21,281 nt of DNA from Phocaeicola plebeius (GTDB taxonomy: Bacteria > Bacteroidota > Bacteroidia > Bacteroidales > Bacteroidaceae). A program made the translations under genes and the position numbers. Shown here piece after piece: positions 8,585-15,935 of this stretch (position 1 is its first letter; every line of letters begins with the position of its first letter). The stretch is from contig NZ_QSQT01000049.1 in the NCBI RefSeq assembly GCF_003437535.1, positions 1 through 21,281 on the forward strand, in the 5' to 3' direction. The notes under the pieces were generated by a model. The model saw only the letters and a program-made list of their open reading frames with translations. It did not search any database and was not told where the DNA came from.

Positions 8585-8688
8585 AAACGCAAGTGCATTT
8601 GCTGTCAAACGCCTTTGCGTTTCAAGTAAAACGCAAGTACGTTTCAGGTAAAACGTCAAAGCGTTTTCACACAAACGTAAAGGCGTTT
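8585..8688. repeat. Five tandem 22-bp units, each a 16-bp palindrome plus 6-bp spacer
   Basis: Units start at 8585, 8607, 8629, 8651 and 8673, exactly 22 bp apart. Each is AAACG, a variable six-base core, then CGTTT (first unit degenerate, CATTT). Examples: AAACGCCTTTGCGTTT (8607), AAACGTCAAAGCGTTT (8651). Six-base spacers differ (GCTGTC, CAAGTA, CAGGTA, TCACAC). The spacing of about two helical turns puts all palindromes on one DNA face, as for cooperative protein binding. They end 70 bp before the TPR gene start. They are too short and too close for CRISPR. Confidence 0.9.
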
Positions 8689-8758
8689 TTTGCCCCTGAC
8701 GAACTTCCTTGAATCCTGATGAATGAAAATAGATGTAAAACACAGAAAATCAAAACTT

Positions 8759-11272
8759 ATGAACCTTATAGAACAATGCCAACAGTGGAATGAACAAGAC
8801 GAGTTTCAAAAAATAATAGATGCCATTGAAACTATTCCAGCTGACCAGCGCACTCCGGAGTTGGATAGTGAACTGGCCCGTGCTTATAACAATTTGGCCG
8901 AACCTACAGACAGGCACCTTTTTCAAAAATCCCTTGCCTTACTGAAACCCCATGAAAACTATTTCAAGGGGGACCATTGCTGGAATTTCCGCATAGCCTA
9001 TGCTTATTATTATTTAGAGCAAGAGGGAAGAGCGCTCCACTATTTCCGGCAGGCCCTGGATGCACGTCCTGGTGATGAGGATACCCAGCAAATGATAGAA
9101 GCATGCCGTAAGGATTTGTCGTTGCCCCGGTTTAACAAGACCTTTCGTGAACGTACAGAAAAGGCGTGGGCTGCTTTTGAACGGGAAGAAGCAAGGCTGC
9201 GCAAGATTATGCGCGAAGATATACGCCATGAGCGTAGCAAAGAACTGATTAGCCGTTGTGAGCGTGTCCTTTCCATCGCCCTGAGTGACACGGCATTCGA
9301 ACTTGGTTGTCAAAAGGACCGATATGAACTGGTGCTGAGTCCTGAAGGAGAACGGATGAAGCTGTTTCCACTGGTTTATTTCCAACAACATGCTCCGGCA
9401 TCCGTGCGTAAGAACTGGGACATTATAGTAGGCCGTCAGAAAAATCCTCATTCCACAATTCGTATAGATGAATATGAAGTAAAAGGAAAAGATGTGGATG
9501 TGTGGATAGAACAGATAAAAGGCAAGCAGGTGGTGCTTACTCTTTATTGTGAGAAACTGCTTCCTCTGCTGAAAGAAAACGAAAACAAGGCTTGGTGGAT
9601 GGTGGCCAACCTGATGTCGCACGAGCTGGGTGAAATTGCTTACCTGTCTCTGATTCGCAGTTTCGAATTGACGGCTACACCTAAAAAGGGAATCAGCACC
9701 AAGCTGTCCGTACTTTCTGACGCATTGAAGGCAATGAATCTGCCCGATTACAAAGATGCAGAAGAATTCCTGATTCACAATCGTATCAACTATAACTTGA
9801 GCCCGGAAGAAGACAAAAATGCCGACTGGCGTCTGGATGTCTTTACAGGGAGTGCCTGTGTGCCTGCACTTATCAACGGCTATTTAAGTGCGGAACCAGA
9901 TGCCATGGATGAGCTTCATCAGGATGGCATTGTGGCTGGATTCTTTATTTATCCGGCAATTGAAGCTGTAGAAGGAGAGGAACGTACGAAACAAATGCAG
10001 CAACTCAGGGATGACTTGCAGGAGAAAATCCGGAAGCAGGCTGGCGATGATGTGGTAGCTTTTCTGGGGGGAGCTACGGGACTGTATTGCGGATACCTGG
10101 ATTTTATGGCCTGGGATTTAAGGAAACTATTAGAGGTTGCTGCCGATGTCTTTTCACACACCAATCTGCCGTGGGCATACTTCCATTCTTTCCGCCGTGA
10201 TGTAAGTACGGTAAGAATATGGGAACGTACAGTCGAAGAAGAAGCTCATCAACAGGGCATACATCCGGACACCGGTTCCCTGCTCTCGGCAGAAGACCTT
10301 CGTGCGCTGGAAGCTTTTCATGAAGGGGCCACCGGTTATTTCGGAAAAATGTTCAGCTACATTGTAGATTTTGTAAGGAAAGGTGTCAAGGAAGGCCGTT
10401 TTACAGAAGAACAGGCCCGGGCTGACCTCCAGATAGCCTTGTGGTATTCGTATAGCTGTATCAACCTGACCTCTTATGAATATTATTACCGTGCCATGCA
10501 GTGGATGCCCGATTCGGAAAAGAATGCTAAAGGATGTGCCACATGGTATTATCGTTACTCTTGTGCGCTGATGTATTGCAGTCGGTTGGAAGAGGCCCTG
10601 AAATATGCCGAGCAAGGAGCAAAGGAAGAGCCCGATTATCCCTGGATATGGCTTCAGGTAGGAAAACTCCGTTATTATTTCGGCGATAAGAAAGGCGCGC
10701 TGGAAGCCGTAAAGCAGGGGCTTTCACTTGAACCGGGCGATTATGAGTTCCTGACATTGGGCCGGGAGATAGAGCTGGGAGCCTCACTTGAACAGATGGA
10801 GTTCCACTGGATAAATCCGGATGCAGACCGCGACCTGCTTAACGGGCTGGATGAAGAGGCTGACGATAAGAGATGTACCATTTCCTGTCTGACAGTCAAT
10901 CCGGAAGGTCTTGCTCGTTTCCATCGGATATTTACCCCCGGACTGGTTACTGATTATGTAAAGAATTCACCCTATTGCCGCTTCAACTATCAGACGCAGC
11001 ATGGCAAGGTAGAAGTAGTGTTCAAGATGAACGAGGCGGGGCTTTCTAAACTACAGGCCGACTGGCTGGTAATGGTGAAAGATGCACTGGATGACGGACG
11101 CTGGGCTGCACATCGTACTACAGAAAATCAGGAAGGAGCGCTTGAAACCATTGTCTTAGGACTTGACTATTCCATTCTCTTAGAGTACAAGCTGAAAGGT
11201 CCGGATGAAGGATATGTGCAGGTGTGGTTGAACAAGGATGGCACACCCGTTTCAAATGAAAGCGGTGATTGA
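8759..11272 (+). CDS. Large TPR-containing protein of unknown function
   Basis: This is an 837-residue soluble protein (849 if the in-frame ATG at 8723 is used; I prefer 8759 because it aligns with the start of the related N-terminal module in the DUF4026 protein). An N-terminal TPR-like region (about 1-120: FQKIIDAIETIP...WNFRIAYAYYYLEQEGRALHYFRQAL) is followed by a middle region with AWWMVANLMSHELGEIAY and GGATGLYCGYLDFMAWDL, then a second TPR stretch (about 590-670: TWYYRYSCALMYCSRLEEALKYAEQGA, IWLQVGKLRYYFGDKKGALEAVKQGL) and a C-terminal alpha/beta domain. No signal peptide and no catalytic motif. It faces away from the SUFU-rhomboid operon across the tandem repeats and is followed 45 bp later by the MORN-like gene, likely co-transcribed. 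Function unknown. Confidence 0.85.
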   Translation: MNLIEQCQQWNEQDEFQKIIDAIETIPADQRTPELDSELARAYNNLAEPTDRHLFQKSLALLKPHENYFKGDHCWNFRIAYAYYYLEQEGRALHYFRQALDARPGDEDTQQMIEACRKDLSLPRFNKTFRERTEKAWAAFEREEARLRKIMREDIRHERSKELISRCERVLSIALSDTAFELGCQKDRYELVLSPEGERMKLFPLVYFQQHAPASVRKNWDIIVGRQKNPHSTIRIDEYEVKGKDVDVWIEQIKGKQVVLTLYCEKLLPLLKENENKAWWMVANLMSHELGEIAYLSLIRSFELTATPKKGISTKLSVLSDALKAMNLPDYKDAEEFLIHNRINYNLSPEEDKNADWRLDVFTGSACVPALINGYLSAEPDAMDELHQDGIVAGFFIYPAIEAVEGEERTKQMQQLRDDLQEKIRKQAGDDVVAFLGGATGLYCGYLDFMAWDLRKLLEVAADVFSHTNLPWAYFHSFRRDVSTVRIWERTVEEEAHQQGIHPDTGSLLSAEDLRALEAFHEGATGYFGKMFSYIVDFVRKGVKEGRFTEEQARADLQIALWYSYSCINLTSYEYYYRAMQWMPDSEKNAKGCATWYYRYSCALMYCSRLEEALKYAEQGAKEEPDYPWIWLQVGKLRYYFGDKKGALEAVKQGLSLEPGDYEFLTLGREIELGASLEQMEFHWINPDADRDLLNGLDEEADDKRCTISCLTVNPEGLARFHRIFTPGLVTDYVKNSPYCRFNYQTQHGKVEVVFKMNEAGLSKLQADWLVMVKDALDDGRWAAHRTTENQEGALETIVLGLDYSILLEYKLKGPDEGYVQVWLNKDGTPVSNESGD

Positions 11273-11317
11273 TATTAAAGGGTTTAAAGAATAAAATCAA
11301 CTTTAAAAACAAATGAC

Positions 11318-12415
11318 ATGAAACGAATAAACTATTATCTGCTGCTTCTGGCAACCATGCTGTGTGTATCATCACTAAATGCACAGAAAGAATACTCTAT
11401 AGATTGTGTCACTGTAATCAATTTGGGAGACGGGCGTATTCTTCACAGAGATATATCTGGCAATAAACCTCTCAATGGCGAACATCGTATCATTGACGGT
11501 TATCATTCTGCTTACATTCTTGCCGGGTTCAAAGATGGTCTCTACAATGGTGATTATGAGGAATATGTGTACAATAAGCTGAAAGCCAAAGGCTCATACA
11601 GAGAGGGATGGAAGAATGGAATCTTCAAGAAGTTTGATGATGAAGGCAGAGTGACAGAAGAAAAATCCTACAAGGACGGAAAACTTGATGGGGCACATCG
11701 TACATTCTATACAAACGGCAAGCTGGAAATGGAGCGTTTCTACAAAGAAGGAAAACAGGATGGGAAGGATTTGTATTATGAATTTGACGGAACTCTGCGG
11801 AGGGAACATAACTATAAGAATGGGAAACAGATTGGCAAACAATATTCATACATAAAGGGTACATTCGAACTGAAAGAAACATCCTATTACAATGAACAAG
11901 GACTGCTTGATGGTGACTTTGAGCAACTTTACTTGTTCGGTCAGCCTCGTACTATCGGCCATTACAATAATGGTCAAAAGGATGGTACCTGGATACAGAT
12001 AGCAGAAAGTGGAGATACGCTTCATATAACGACTTACAATAACGGAAACGAAGAAGGACTTCAGGTTCGTTTCGACAGAGCGACCGGATCACGAGTAAAG
12101 GAATTTTACAAAAAGAATAACCGTTATGACGGATTTTATAGAGAATACGACCCTGAAACTGGAGAACTTATTTATGAGGCAACCTACCAGTTCGGACGTC
12201 TTAACGGTAAAGCAAAATCATTGGTACGCGATAACCGTTTCGATTATTGGGAAATAAGTACATACGTCAATGGTCGACAGACTGGTCCTTTTGAGTCACG
12301 ATATGTAAAGAACGATAAAGTAAGAGAAATAGGTACATATCGCAATGGTCATCGCACCGGACGATGGAAACGCTATGACATCAATGGAAAACTGGAGATG
12401 GAATGGGAAGAATAG
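11318..12415 (+). CDS. Secreted MORN/YwqK-like repeat protein
   Basis: The 365-residue protein starts with a signal peptide (MKRINYYLLLLATMLCVSSLNAQ, cleavage near residue 22) followed by repeated units of about 23 residues of the form G-x-Y/W...Y...G-x-L. Examples: GSYREGWKNGIFKKFDDEGRV, KSYKDGKLDGAHRTFYTNGKL, RFYKEGKQDGKDLYYEFDGTL, GTYRNGHRTGRWKRYDINGKL. This is the MORN-variant pattern annotated as YwqK-family antitoxin, which pairs with toxins in some bacteria; MORN proteins elsewhere are structural or binding scaffolds. Export argues for a periplasmic or outer-membrane place. It lies 45 bp behind the TPR gene and is the last gene before the cassette array. No toxin partner is visible. 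Confidence 0.8.
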   Translation: MKRINYYLLLLATMLCVSSLNAQKEYSIDCVTVINLGDGRILHRDISGNKPLNGEHRIIDGYHSAYILAGFKDGLYNGDYEEYVYNKLKAKGSYREGWKNGIFKKFDDEGRVTEEKSYKDGKLDGAHRTFYTNGKLEMERFYKEGKQDGKDLYYEFDGTLRREHNYKNGKQIGKQYSYIKGTFELKETSYYNEQGLLDGDFEQLYLFGQPRTIGHYNNGQKDGTWIQIAESGDTLHITTYNNGNEEGLQVRFDRATGSRVKEFYKKNNRYDGFYREYDPETGELIYEATYQFGRLNGKAKSLVRDNRFDYWEISTYVNGRQTGPFESRYVKNDKVREIGTYRNGHRTGRWKRYDINGKLEMEWEE

Positions 12416-12469
12416 GAATTATGGTTTAATAATCCTGTGTGTTGGAAAGGCCGGTTAATGATAGAGCGT

Positions 12470-12514
12470 ATGAAAACAGTTATATCGTTATTTATTATTA
12501 ATATGCCAAGTTAG
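12470..12514 (+). pseudogene. Truncated 5' remnant of a lipoprotein cassette
   Basis: The short frame here reads MKTVISLFIINMPS. Its first seven codons and the preceding bases (TTAATGATAGAGCGT) closely match the start of the intact lipoprotein gene at 20012 (TTAATAATAATTGAACGT then MKTVISLLF...). The frame ends inside the first array site. This looks like the head of a former cassette whose body was lost, leaving its start fused to the next site. Confidence 0.6.
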
Positions 12515-12550
12515 CTGCTAAACGCAGCTTCTTGTCTAGCCATTATCAAC
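12505..12550 (+). repeat. Array site 1 (CAAG type)
   Basis: Outer stem CAAG (12507-12510)/CTTG (12531-12534), inner stem AGCTGC (12513-12518)/GCAGCT (12524-12529), loop TAAAC; unpaired TT on the left and T on the right; right box AGCCATTATCAAC. First site, fused to the cassette remnant, so the left box is absent. Confidence 0.75.
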
Positions 12551-12568
12551 TATAAAGTAAATAAGTGT

Positions 12569-13159
12569 ATGTACGAGATTTTTTTAGAAAAGAACATCAA
12601 TAGTATCAGGCAAACAGTTGATGATGCCTTTATTGCTAAATACGCCGATTTGTCTTATCCGGAACTGACTACTCTATGGCAAGAAGTTGGACTGGGCAGC
12701 TATTGTGATGGAATGCTTAAAATCATAAATCCGTCAGATTACCAAGATGTACTAAACTCTTGTTATATTATGGACTATGACACATCGTTTCTGACATTCA
12801 TGTGTACGGCTTTCGGTGATGTCTTTGCCTATGTAAAAAATTCAAGATTGAAAAATTACATTGTTTATTTGAATGTAAGATACGGAACATATTTAATTCT
12901 TCCGGATAATCTCGTATTATTGTTGGGTAAAATAATCTTTAACAAAAGTATCTTGAAAGGTTGGTTTGATTTAGAAAATTATCCTGTAATTCAAGACGTA
13001 ATGGGAACTCCGGACTATGACGAGTGTTTCGGATATTCTCCACTGCTGGCATTGGGCGGAAGTGAAAGTATTGAAAATGTCAAGATTGTCAAGACACTTC
13101 CTTATATAGATATAAGTACACAAACAATCGGCAGATTCAAAGATTCAGATAAATTTTGA
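12569..13159 (+). CDS. GAD-like / T6SS immunity (Tdi1-type, DUF1851) protein, copy 1
   Basis: The 196-residue cytoplasmic protein has an N-terminal GAD-like part (about 20-90: FIAKYADLSYPELTTLWQEVGLGSYCDGMLKIINPSDYQ...FMCTAFGDVFAY) and a C-terminal Tdi1/DUF1851-type part (WFDLENYPVIQD..GTPDYDECFGYSPLLALGGSESIENVKI). Proteins of this composition protect against type VI secretion effectors, Tdi1 of Agrobacterium (DNase immunity) being the model; which toxin this one blocks is not visible. It has two paralogues in the array, at 16572 (very similar, same length) and 19356 (more diverged). Start ATG at 12569 follows the site 1 right box by 25 bases. The following site is of the same type (GCAGG) as the one behind copy 2. 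Confidence 0.85.
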   Translation: MYEIFLEKNINSIRQTVDDAFIAKYADLSYPELTTLWQEVGLGSYCDGMLKIINPSDYQDVLNSCYIMDYDTSFLTFMCTAFGDVFAYVKNSRLKNYIVYLNVRYGTYLILPDNLVLLLGKIIFNKSILKGWFDLENYPVIQDVMGTPDYDECFGYSPLLALGGSESIENVKIVKTLPYIDISTQTIGRFKDSDKF

Positions 13160-13170
13160 GTTTGAAAAAA

Positions 13171-13220
13171 GTTGATAACAACGCAGGATAACGGCAAGCC
13201 GTTCCCTGCTGAAACATTAA
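13171..13220 (+). repeat. Array site 2 (GCAGG type)
   Basis: Left box GTTGATAACAA. Outer stem GCAGG (13183-13187)/CCTGC (13205-13209), inner stem AACGGC (13190-13195)/GCCGTT (13198-13203), loop AA, unpaired AT left and C right. Right box AAACATTA. Confidence 0.9.
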
Positions 13221-13231
13221 CGATAATAATT

Positions 13232-13927
13232 ATGAATACAGAAGAACTTTATATTTGGCGATATGGGATAGGTAAACTTCCTAAAGGATTATTGGAGTAT
13301 GGTAGATCTGATATCTGTGATACTTACGATGAGAGTAAAAGGCAGAAGTTTCAGAATCTCGGGCAATGGATGTGGCAAAATAATGACGGATGGCGCGAGA
13401 ATTTACCTCCCGTCTTATTCCTTGTATGCAACAAGAAACCGGGAATCCTGCAATTTGATTTTCTTGATAAAAGCAGTATAGAACTCAAAATCGTATCGGA
13501 AGATTTTTTGTCTTTACTTCAAGAAAATGGGTTTATCGATAAATATGATATTGCAACTGTCAAGGTAGTAGACAAGAAAAACGAATCTCTAACGGATAAG
13601 AAATACTATGCTCTACGTATAAATCATTTTGATAACGATTATTTTCATTTCGGGAAAGGCATAACATATCAGAGTGACTTTCAAAAAAAACTAGGTACTT
13701 GTTTTACAGTATATCCTGATATGAAACTGAAAGACAGTTCAATCAAACAGAATTTCTTTGTTTTGAATAGTATAGAATATAAAGATGGTATAATATTCCG
13801 AGAAAGAGTTTTGGATAAGGTATTGAATCTGTATAAACCTGAAATTTACAAATTATCAGACTACTCCAAACTATGGATAGATAATGACTTTTATCCATAT
13901 GGAAATGAATTTATGATTGTGAAATAA
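13232..13927 (+). CDS. Imm11/Imm43-like predicted immunity protein
   Basis: The 231-residue soluble protein has no signal or membrane segment. A pattern of a central strand-rich half (LPPVLFLVCNKKPGILQFDFL, SSIELKIVSEDFLSLLQENGF, YDIATVKVVDKKNESLTDKKYYALRINHFDNDYF) and a C-terminal half ending in short strands (KDGIIFRERVLDKVLNLYKP...YPYGNEFMIVK) resembles the Imm11/Imm43 group of polymorphic-toxin immunity proteins. Resemblance is by eye and moderate. I chose ATG 13232; an upstream in-frame ATG at 13172 would translate the whole of array site 2. It occupies a single cassette between sites 2 and 3. Confidence 0.6.
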   Translation: MNTEELYIWRYGIGKLPKGLLEYGRSDICDTYDESKRQKFQNLGQWMWQNNDGWRENLPPVLFLVCNKKPGILQFDFLDKSSIELKIVSEDFLSLLQENGFIDKYDIATVKVVDKKNESLTDKKYYALRINHFDNDYFHFGKGITYQSDFQKKLGTCFTVYPDMKLKDSSIKQNFFVLNSIEYKDGIIFRERVLDKVLNLYKPEIYKLSDYSKLWIDNDFYPYGNEFMIVK

Positions 13928-13931
13928 AATC

Positions 13932-13982
13932 GTTAACAAGGTCGAGATAACAGCTAAACGCTGTTGCTCACCAAACCATTAA
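13932..13982 (+). repeat. Array site 3 (GAG type)
   Basis: Left box GTTAACAA. Outer stem GGT-GAG (13940-13942, 13944-13946; unpaired C between)/CTC-ACC (13967-13972), inner stem AACAGC (13949-13954)/GCTGTT (13960-13965), loop TAAAC, unpaired AT left and G right. Right box AAACCATTAATAAC. Confidence 0.9.
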
Positions 13983-13999
13983 TAACAATAGAACGAAAC

Positions 14000-14458
14000 A
14001 TGAAGATAAGAATATTGACTTATTTACCTCACATCATCTACTTTTTAGTATTGGGAGTACTATTATTGTTATTGGTGTGGATTGTAAGTCCATCTGATAC
14101 AGGTGGAGGCATGGACTTTGCTCCTTTTTTACAGGCAGCTTTACTTTTTGCAGGTGTTCTTGCATATCTGATTTACGATTTGTCTTTACATAAGCTCAAC
14201 TTCAGAATATCTTCACAATTTATAATATTTATTTTTTTAGCATGGTCGTTTAGACATTACTTTAAGATGCAGGAGCTGAATAAATTATGTAGTGGTCATC
14301 CGGAACCTCCATATGATTCTCTTATACCTCCACCAATAGATGATTTTATAGTATTATGGGTTGTTTGTCAGGGGATTCTTTTTTACTTATTCTTATTTAC
14401 AAATGTTTCGTATTTGTTAAATAGAAAAAAGTTATTAACAAACCGGGATAACGCTTGA
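14000..14458 (+). CDS. Small multi-pass membrane protein (cassette)
   Basis: The 152-residue protein has about four predicted membrane helices (YLPHIIYFLVLGVLLLLLVWIV; PFLQAALLFAGVLAYLIYDL; FIIFIFLAWSF; FIVLWVVCQGILFYLFLF) and a proline-rich loop (PEPPYDSLIPPPIDD). The family is not recognised. The start at ATG 14000 is preferred over 13964, which would translate array site 3. The last residues (LTNRDNA) and the stop are encoded by array site 4, whose loop supplies the TGA. In this context a membrane immunity protein against a pore-forming or membrane-inserted toxin is a reasonable guess, no more. Confidence 0.75.
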   Translation: MKIRILTYLPHIIYFLVLGVLLLLLVWIVSPSDTGGGMDFAPFLQAALLFAGVLAYLIYDLSLHKLNFRISSQFIIFIFLAWSFRHYFKMQELNKLCSGHPEPPYDSLIPPPIDDFIVLWVVCQGILFYLFLFTNVSYLLNRKKLLTNRDNA

Positions 14459-14482
14459 CTGCGTTCCCCACTAAACCATTAT
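14431..14482 (+). repeat. Array site 4 (GGG type), overlapping a CDS end
   Basis: Left box GTTATTAACAA. Outer stem GGG (14445-14447)/CCC (14467-14469), inner stem AACGC (14450-14454)/GCGTT (14461-14465), loop TTGACT, unpaired AT left and C right. Right box AAACCATTATAAAC. The upstream gene's stop lies in the loop. Confidence 0.85.
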
Positions 14483-14502
14483 AAACAATAAAACAAATTT
14501 TT

Positions 14503-14937
14503 ATGGAAGATTTTGATATTCTAAAGAGATTTGACAATGATAAGCTAATAGATGTTGTGAAAAATTATAAGCGTTACGGCTATGATGATGAAATTCGTGA
14601 TTATGCTATTAATTTATTGGAAGAAAGAGGCTGGAGCGTTGAGGATTTGAAAACATTCGGTTATTGGGAAAATTCCGATTACGAAGAAGCATTGATACAA
14701 TACAAAGCTTATTGTAGAAATTCACTGATAGCTGTCTGTGTCTTGGTGTTAAGTCTTTGTATGCTGGCGCCTATCTATCTTGTATTTGTTTTTATGGCAT
14801 ATCGGAATGTATGTAAGTTCTATCAGGCATTAGGGAGAAAGGAAGAAGCCGTATTCTCCTTTGACTTGTGTTGGCATGTTTTGTTGTTCTTTTACCTAAA
14901 AGAGAAAATGAAAGAGGAGTTGAAAGGAATAAGATAA
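14503..14937 (+). CDS. Two-helix membrane protein with soluble N-terminal domain (cassette)
   Basis: The 144-residue protein begins with a charged, helical domain of about 70 residues (DILKRFDNDKLIDVVKNYKRYGYDDEIRDYAINLLEERGWSVEDL), followed by one or two membrane helices (LIAVCVLVLSLCMLAPIYLVFVFMAY) and a second hydrophobic stretch (FDLCWHVLLFFYL), ending in a basic tail. No known family recognised. It fills one cassette between sites 4 and 5 and starts 20 bases after the right box of site 4. Probably inserted in the inner membrane with its N-terminal domain in the cytoplasm. Confidence 0.75.
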   Translation: MEDFDILKRFDNDKLIDVVKNYKRYGYDDEIRDYAINLLEERGWSVEDLKTFGYWENSDYEEALIQYKAYCRNSLIAVCVLVLSLCMLAPIYLVFVFMAYRNVCKFYQALGRKEEAVFSFDLCWHVLLFFYLKEKMKEELKGIR

Positions 14938-14985
14938 GTTTATAACAAAAAACAACTTAACGTTGTCTCTCACCCAAACCATTAA
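14938..14985 (+). repeat. Array site 5 (degenerate)
   Basis: Left box GTTTATAACAA, inner stem ACAAC (14952-14956)/GTTGT (14962-14966), right box CAAACCATTAACAA. The outer stem is not maintained, so this site may be decayed. Confidence 0.7.
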
Positions 14986-15001
14986 CAAAAACAGAAAGTC
15001 T

Positions 15002-15313
15002 ATGAACAAAGAATACTTTGTATTAGAAATAGAGGACACAAGTTCTGCTGAGTATAGAAAGAACTATTGGAAAAAAGCAGCCGAAATTCTCCTTGAGAGA
15101 ATATATCAAAGAGAACAGTGCATATCCGAAAAGGTTAAAAATATCATAGAACTTTGTTCTTTACCCGAACATCGTTTTTTTAATGTAGATGTTTATATGC
15201 CTAAAAAAAGGAATAAGGCAGATACCAACTATTATGCTCTACATTACGACTTTACCTATATTCAAAATGATATATTAGGAATGATTGATTACCTTAAAAT
15301 GATAGAACAATGA
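15002..15313 (+). CDS. Small soluble protein of unknown function (cassette)
   Basis: The 103-residue protein has no signal peptide or membrane segment. An N-terminal strand (MNKEYFVLEIED) is followed by helices (YWKKAAEILLERIYQREQCISEKVKNIIELC) and strands with basic residues (FFNVDVYMPKKRNKADTNYYALHYDF), ending in a helix. I do not recognise the family. The start is ATG 15002; the longer frame from 14963 would begin with translated array site 5. The next gene follows after five bases with no site, so these two genes form one two-gene cassette. Confidence 0.7.
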   Translation: MNKEYFVLEIEDTSSAEYRKNYWKKAAEILLERIYQREQCISEKVKNIIELCSLPEHRFFNVDVYMPKKRNKADTNYYALHYDFTYIQNDILGMIDYLKMIEQ

Positions 15314-15318
15314 TTTAA

Positions 15319-15774
15319 ATGATGATTGGTATGCGTTATCCGTTCAATCTTTCTGAACCTTTGGTCATTCCACGGAAGAAAATCAGTACATTTGTGGAAG
15401 CCGGGTTGTGTATCGCTTATATATGGCTCTGTTGGGACATGCTGTCCGAAAGACTGGTTTTTGGGATTCCCGTAGGCCTATTTTTTTATTTTTTGGTGAA
15501 GGGTATCCGGCATTGGCACCATGTCATCCGAATCAGTGAACAGGGAATCACTACTCCCAAAAGAAAGCTGTTGCTTTGGAATAAAATCTTGTATTGCCGA
15601 TATGTGGTAGTGTATGGTAGATATACGCATGTAGAACTGTTTCTCCGTACTAACCAGAACTACAACGAGACAATCCTTCTGGATGATTATTTCTGTAACC
15701 ATCGGGAGTTGAGGGCTGCCATTGCATTTTACTCCAGAGGGAAGGTGGAATTGGAAAGTAAAGAAGAATTTTAG
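15319..15774 (+). CDS. Membrane protein with PH-like C-terminal domain (second gene of a cassette)
   Basis: The 151-residue protein (or 147 from ATG 15331) has two close membrane helices (FVEAGLCIAYIWLCWDML; LVFGIPVGLFFYFLV) and a C-terminal region of alternating strands (HHVIRISEQGITTPKRKLLLWNKILYCRYVVVYGRYTHVELFLRT) that looks like a membrane-anchored PH-like (YdbT/bPH-type) domain. The call is by pattern only. Base composition is less AT-rich than neighbouring cassettes. It follows the 103-residue gene by five bases, so the pair is probably translationally linked. A 97-bp non-coding stretch separates its end from site 6, the largest such gap in the array. Confidence 0.7.
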   Translation: MMIGMRYPFNLSEPLVIPRKKISTFVEAGLCIAYIWLCWDMLSERLVFGIPVGLFFYFLVKGIRHWHHVIRISEQGITTPKRKLLLWNKILYCRYVVVYGRYTHVELFLRTNQNYNETILLDDYFCNHRELRAAIAFYSRGKVELESKEEF

Positions 15775-15872
15775 TATGAAATTACATTACTGGAATAATG
15801 TTTTCAATTCCGGGTAACAGACAGTATCTTGTTCATAGACCTAACCCAATATTAGAATGGGTATAATATTTT

Positions 15873-15925
15873 GCTAACTAGGTTGAGATAACAGCTTAAT
15901 GCTGTTCCTCAAGCAAATCATTAGA
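15873..15925 (+). repeat. Array site 6 (GAG type)
   Basis: Left box GCTAACTA. Outer stem TTGAG (15883-15887)/CTCAA (15908-15912), inner stem AACAGC (15890-15895)/GCTGTT (15901-15906), loop TTAAT, unpaired AT left and C right. Right box AAATCATTAGA. In the bases before it a weak hairpin (ACCCA 15844-15848/TGGGT 15858-15862) is followed by an AT-rich run. Confidence 0.9.
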
Positions 15926-15935
15926 TATAACAGAT

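Larger units (their letters stand above)
8038..8722. other. 685-bp intergenic region between divergent operons
   Basis: No convincing gene lies here; the open frames at 8351-8743 (minus) and 8506-8712 (plus) are low-complexity and overlap the tandem repeats. Contents seen: an AT-rich stretch (8150-8320), a small hairpin followed by a T run (8323-8341), one isolated match to the -7 box on the plus strand (TATTTTTG, 8388-8395) without a convincing -33 element, and five 22-bp palindromic units (8585-8688) ending 70 bp before the downstream start. I found no good -7 match on the minus strand for the rhomboid-fusion gene. Confidence 0.6.

Noticed and set aside
8585..8688. CRISPR array
   Set aside because: Period is 22 bp with six-base spacers and palindromic units whose centres vary; no cas genes nearby.
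8351..8743. Open frames of 130 aa (minus) and 68 aa (8506-8712, plus) in the long gap
   Set aside because: They overlap each other and the tandem palindromes, have odd composition and no family resemblance.
13172..14999. Longer N-termini from ATG 13172, 13964 (and likewise 14963, 19970)
   Set aside because: The extra residues are translations of the array site hairpins; conserved-looking protein starts lie at 13232, 14000, 15002 and 20012.
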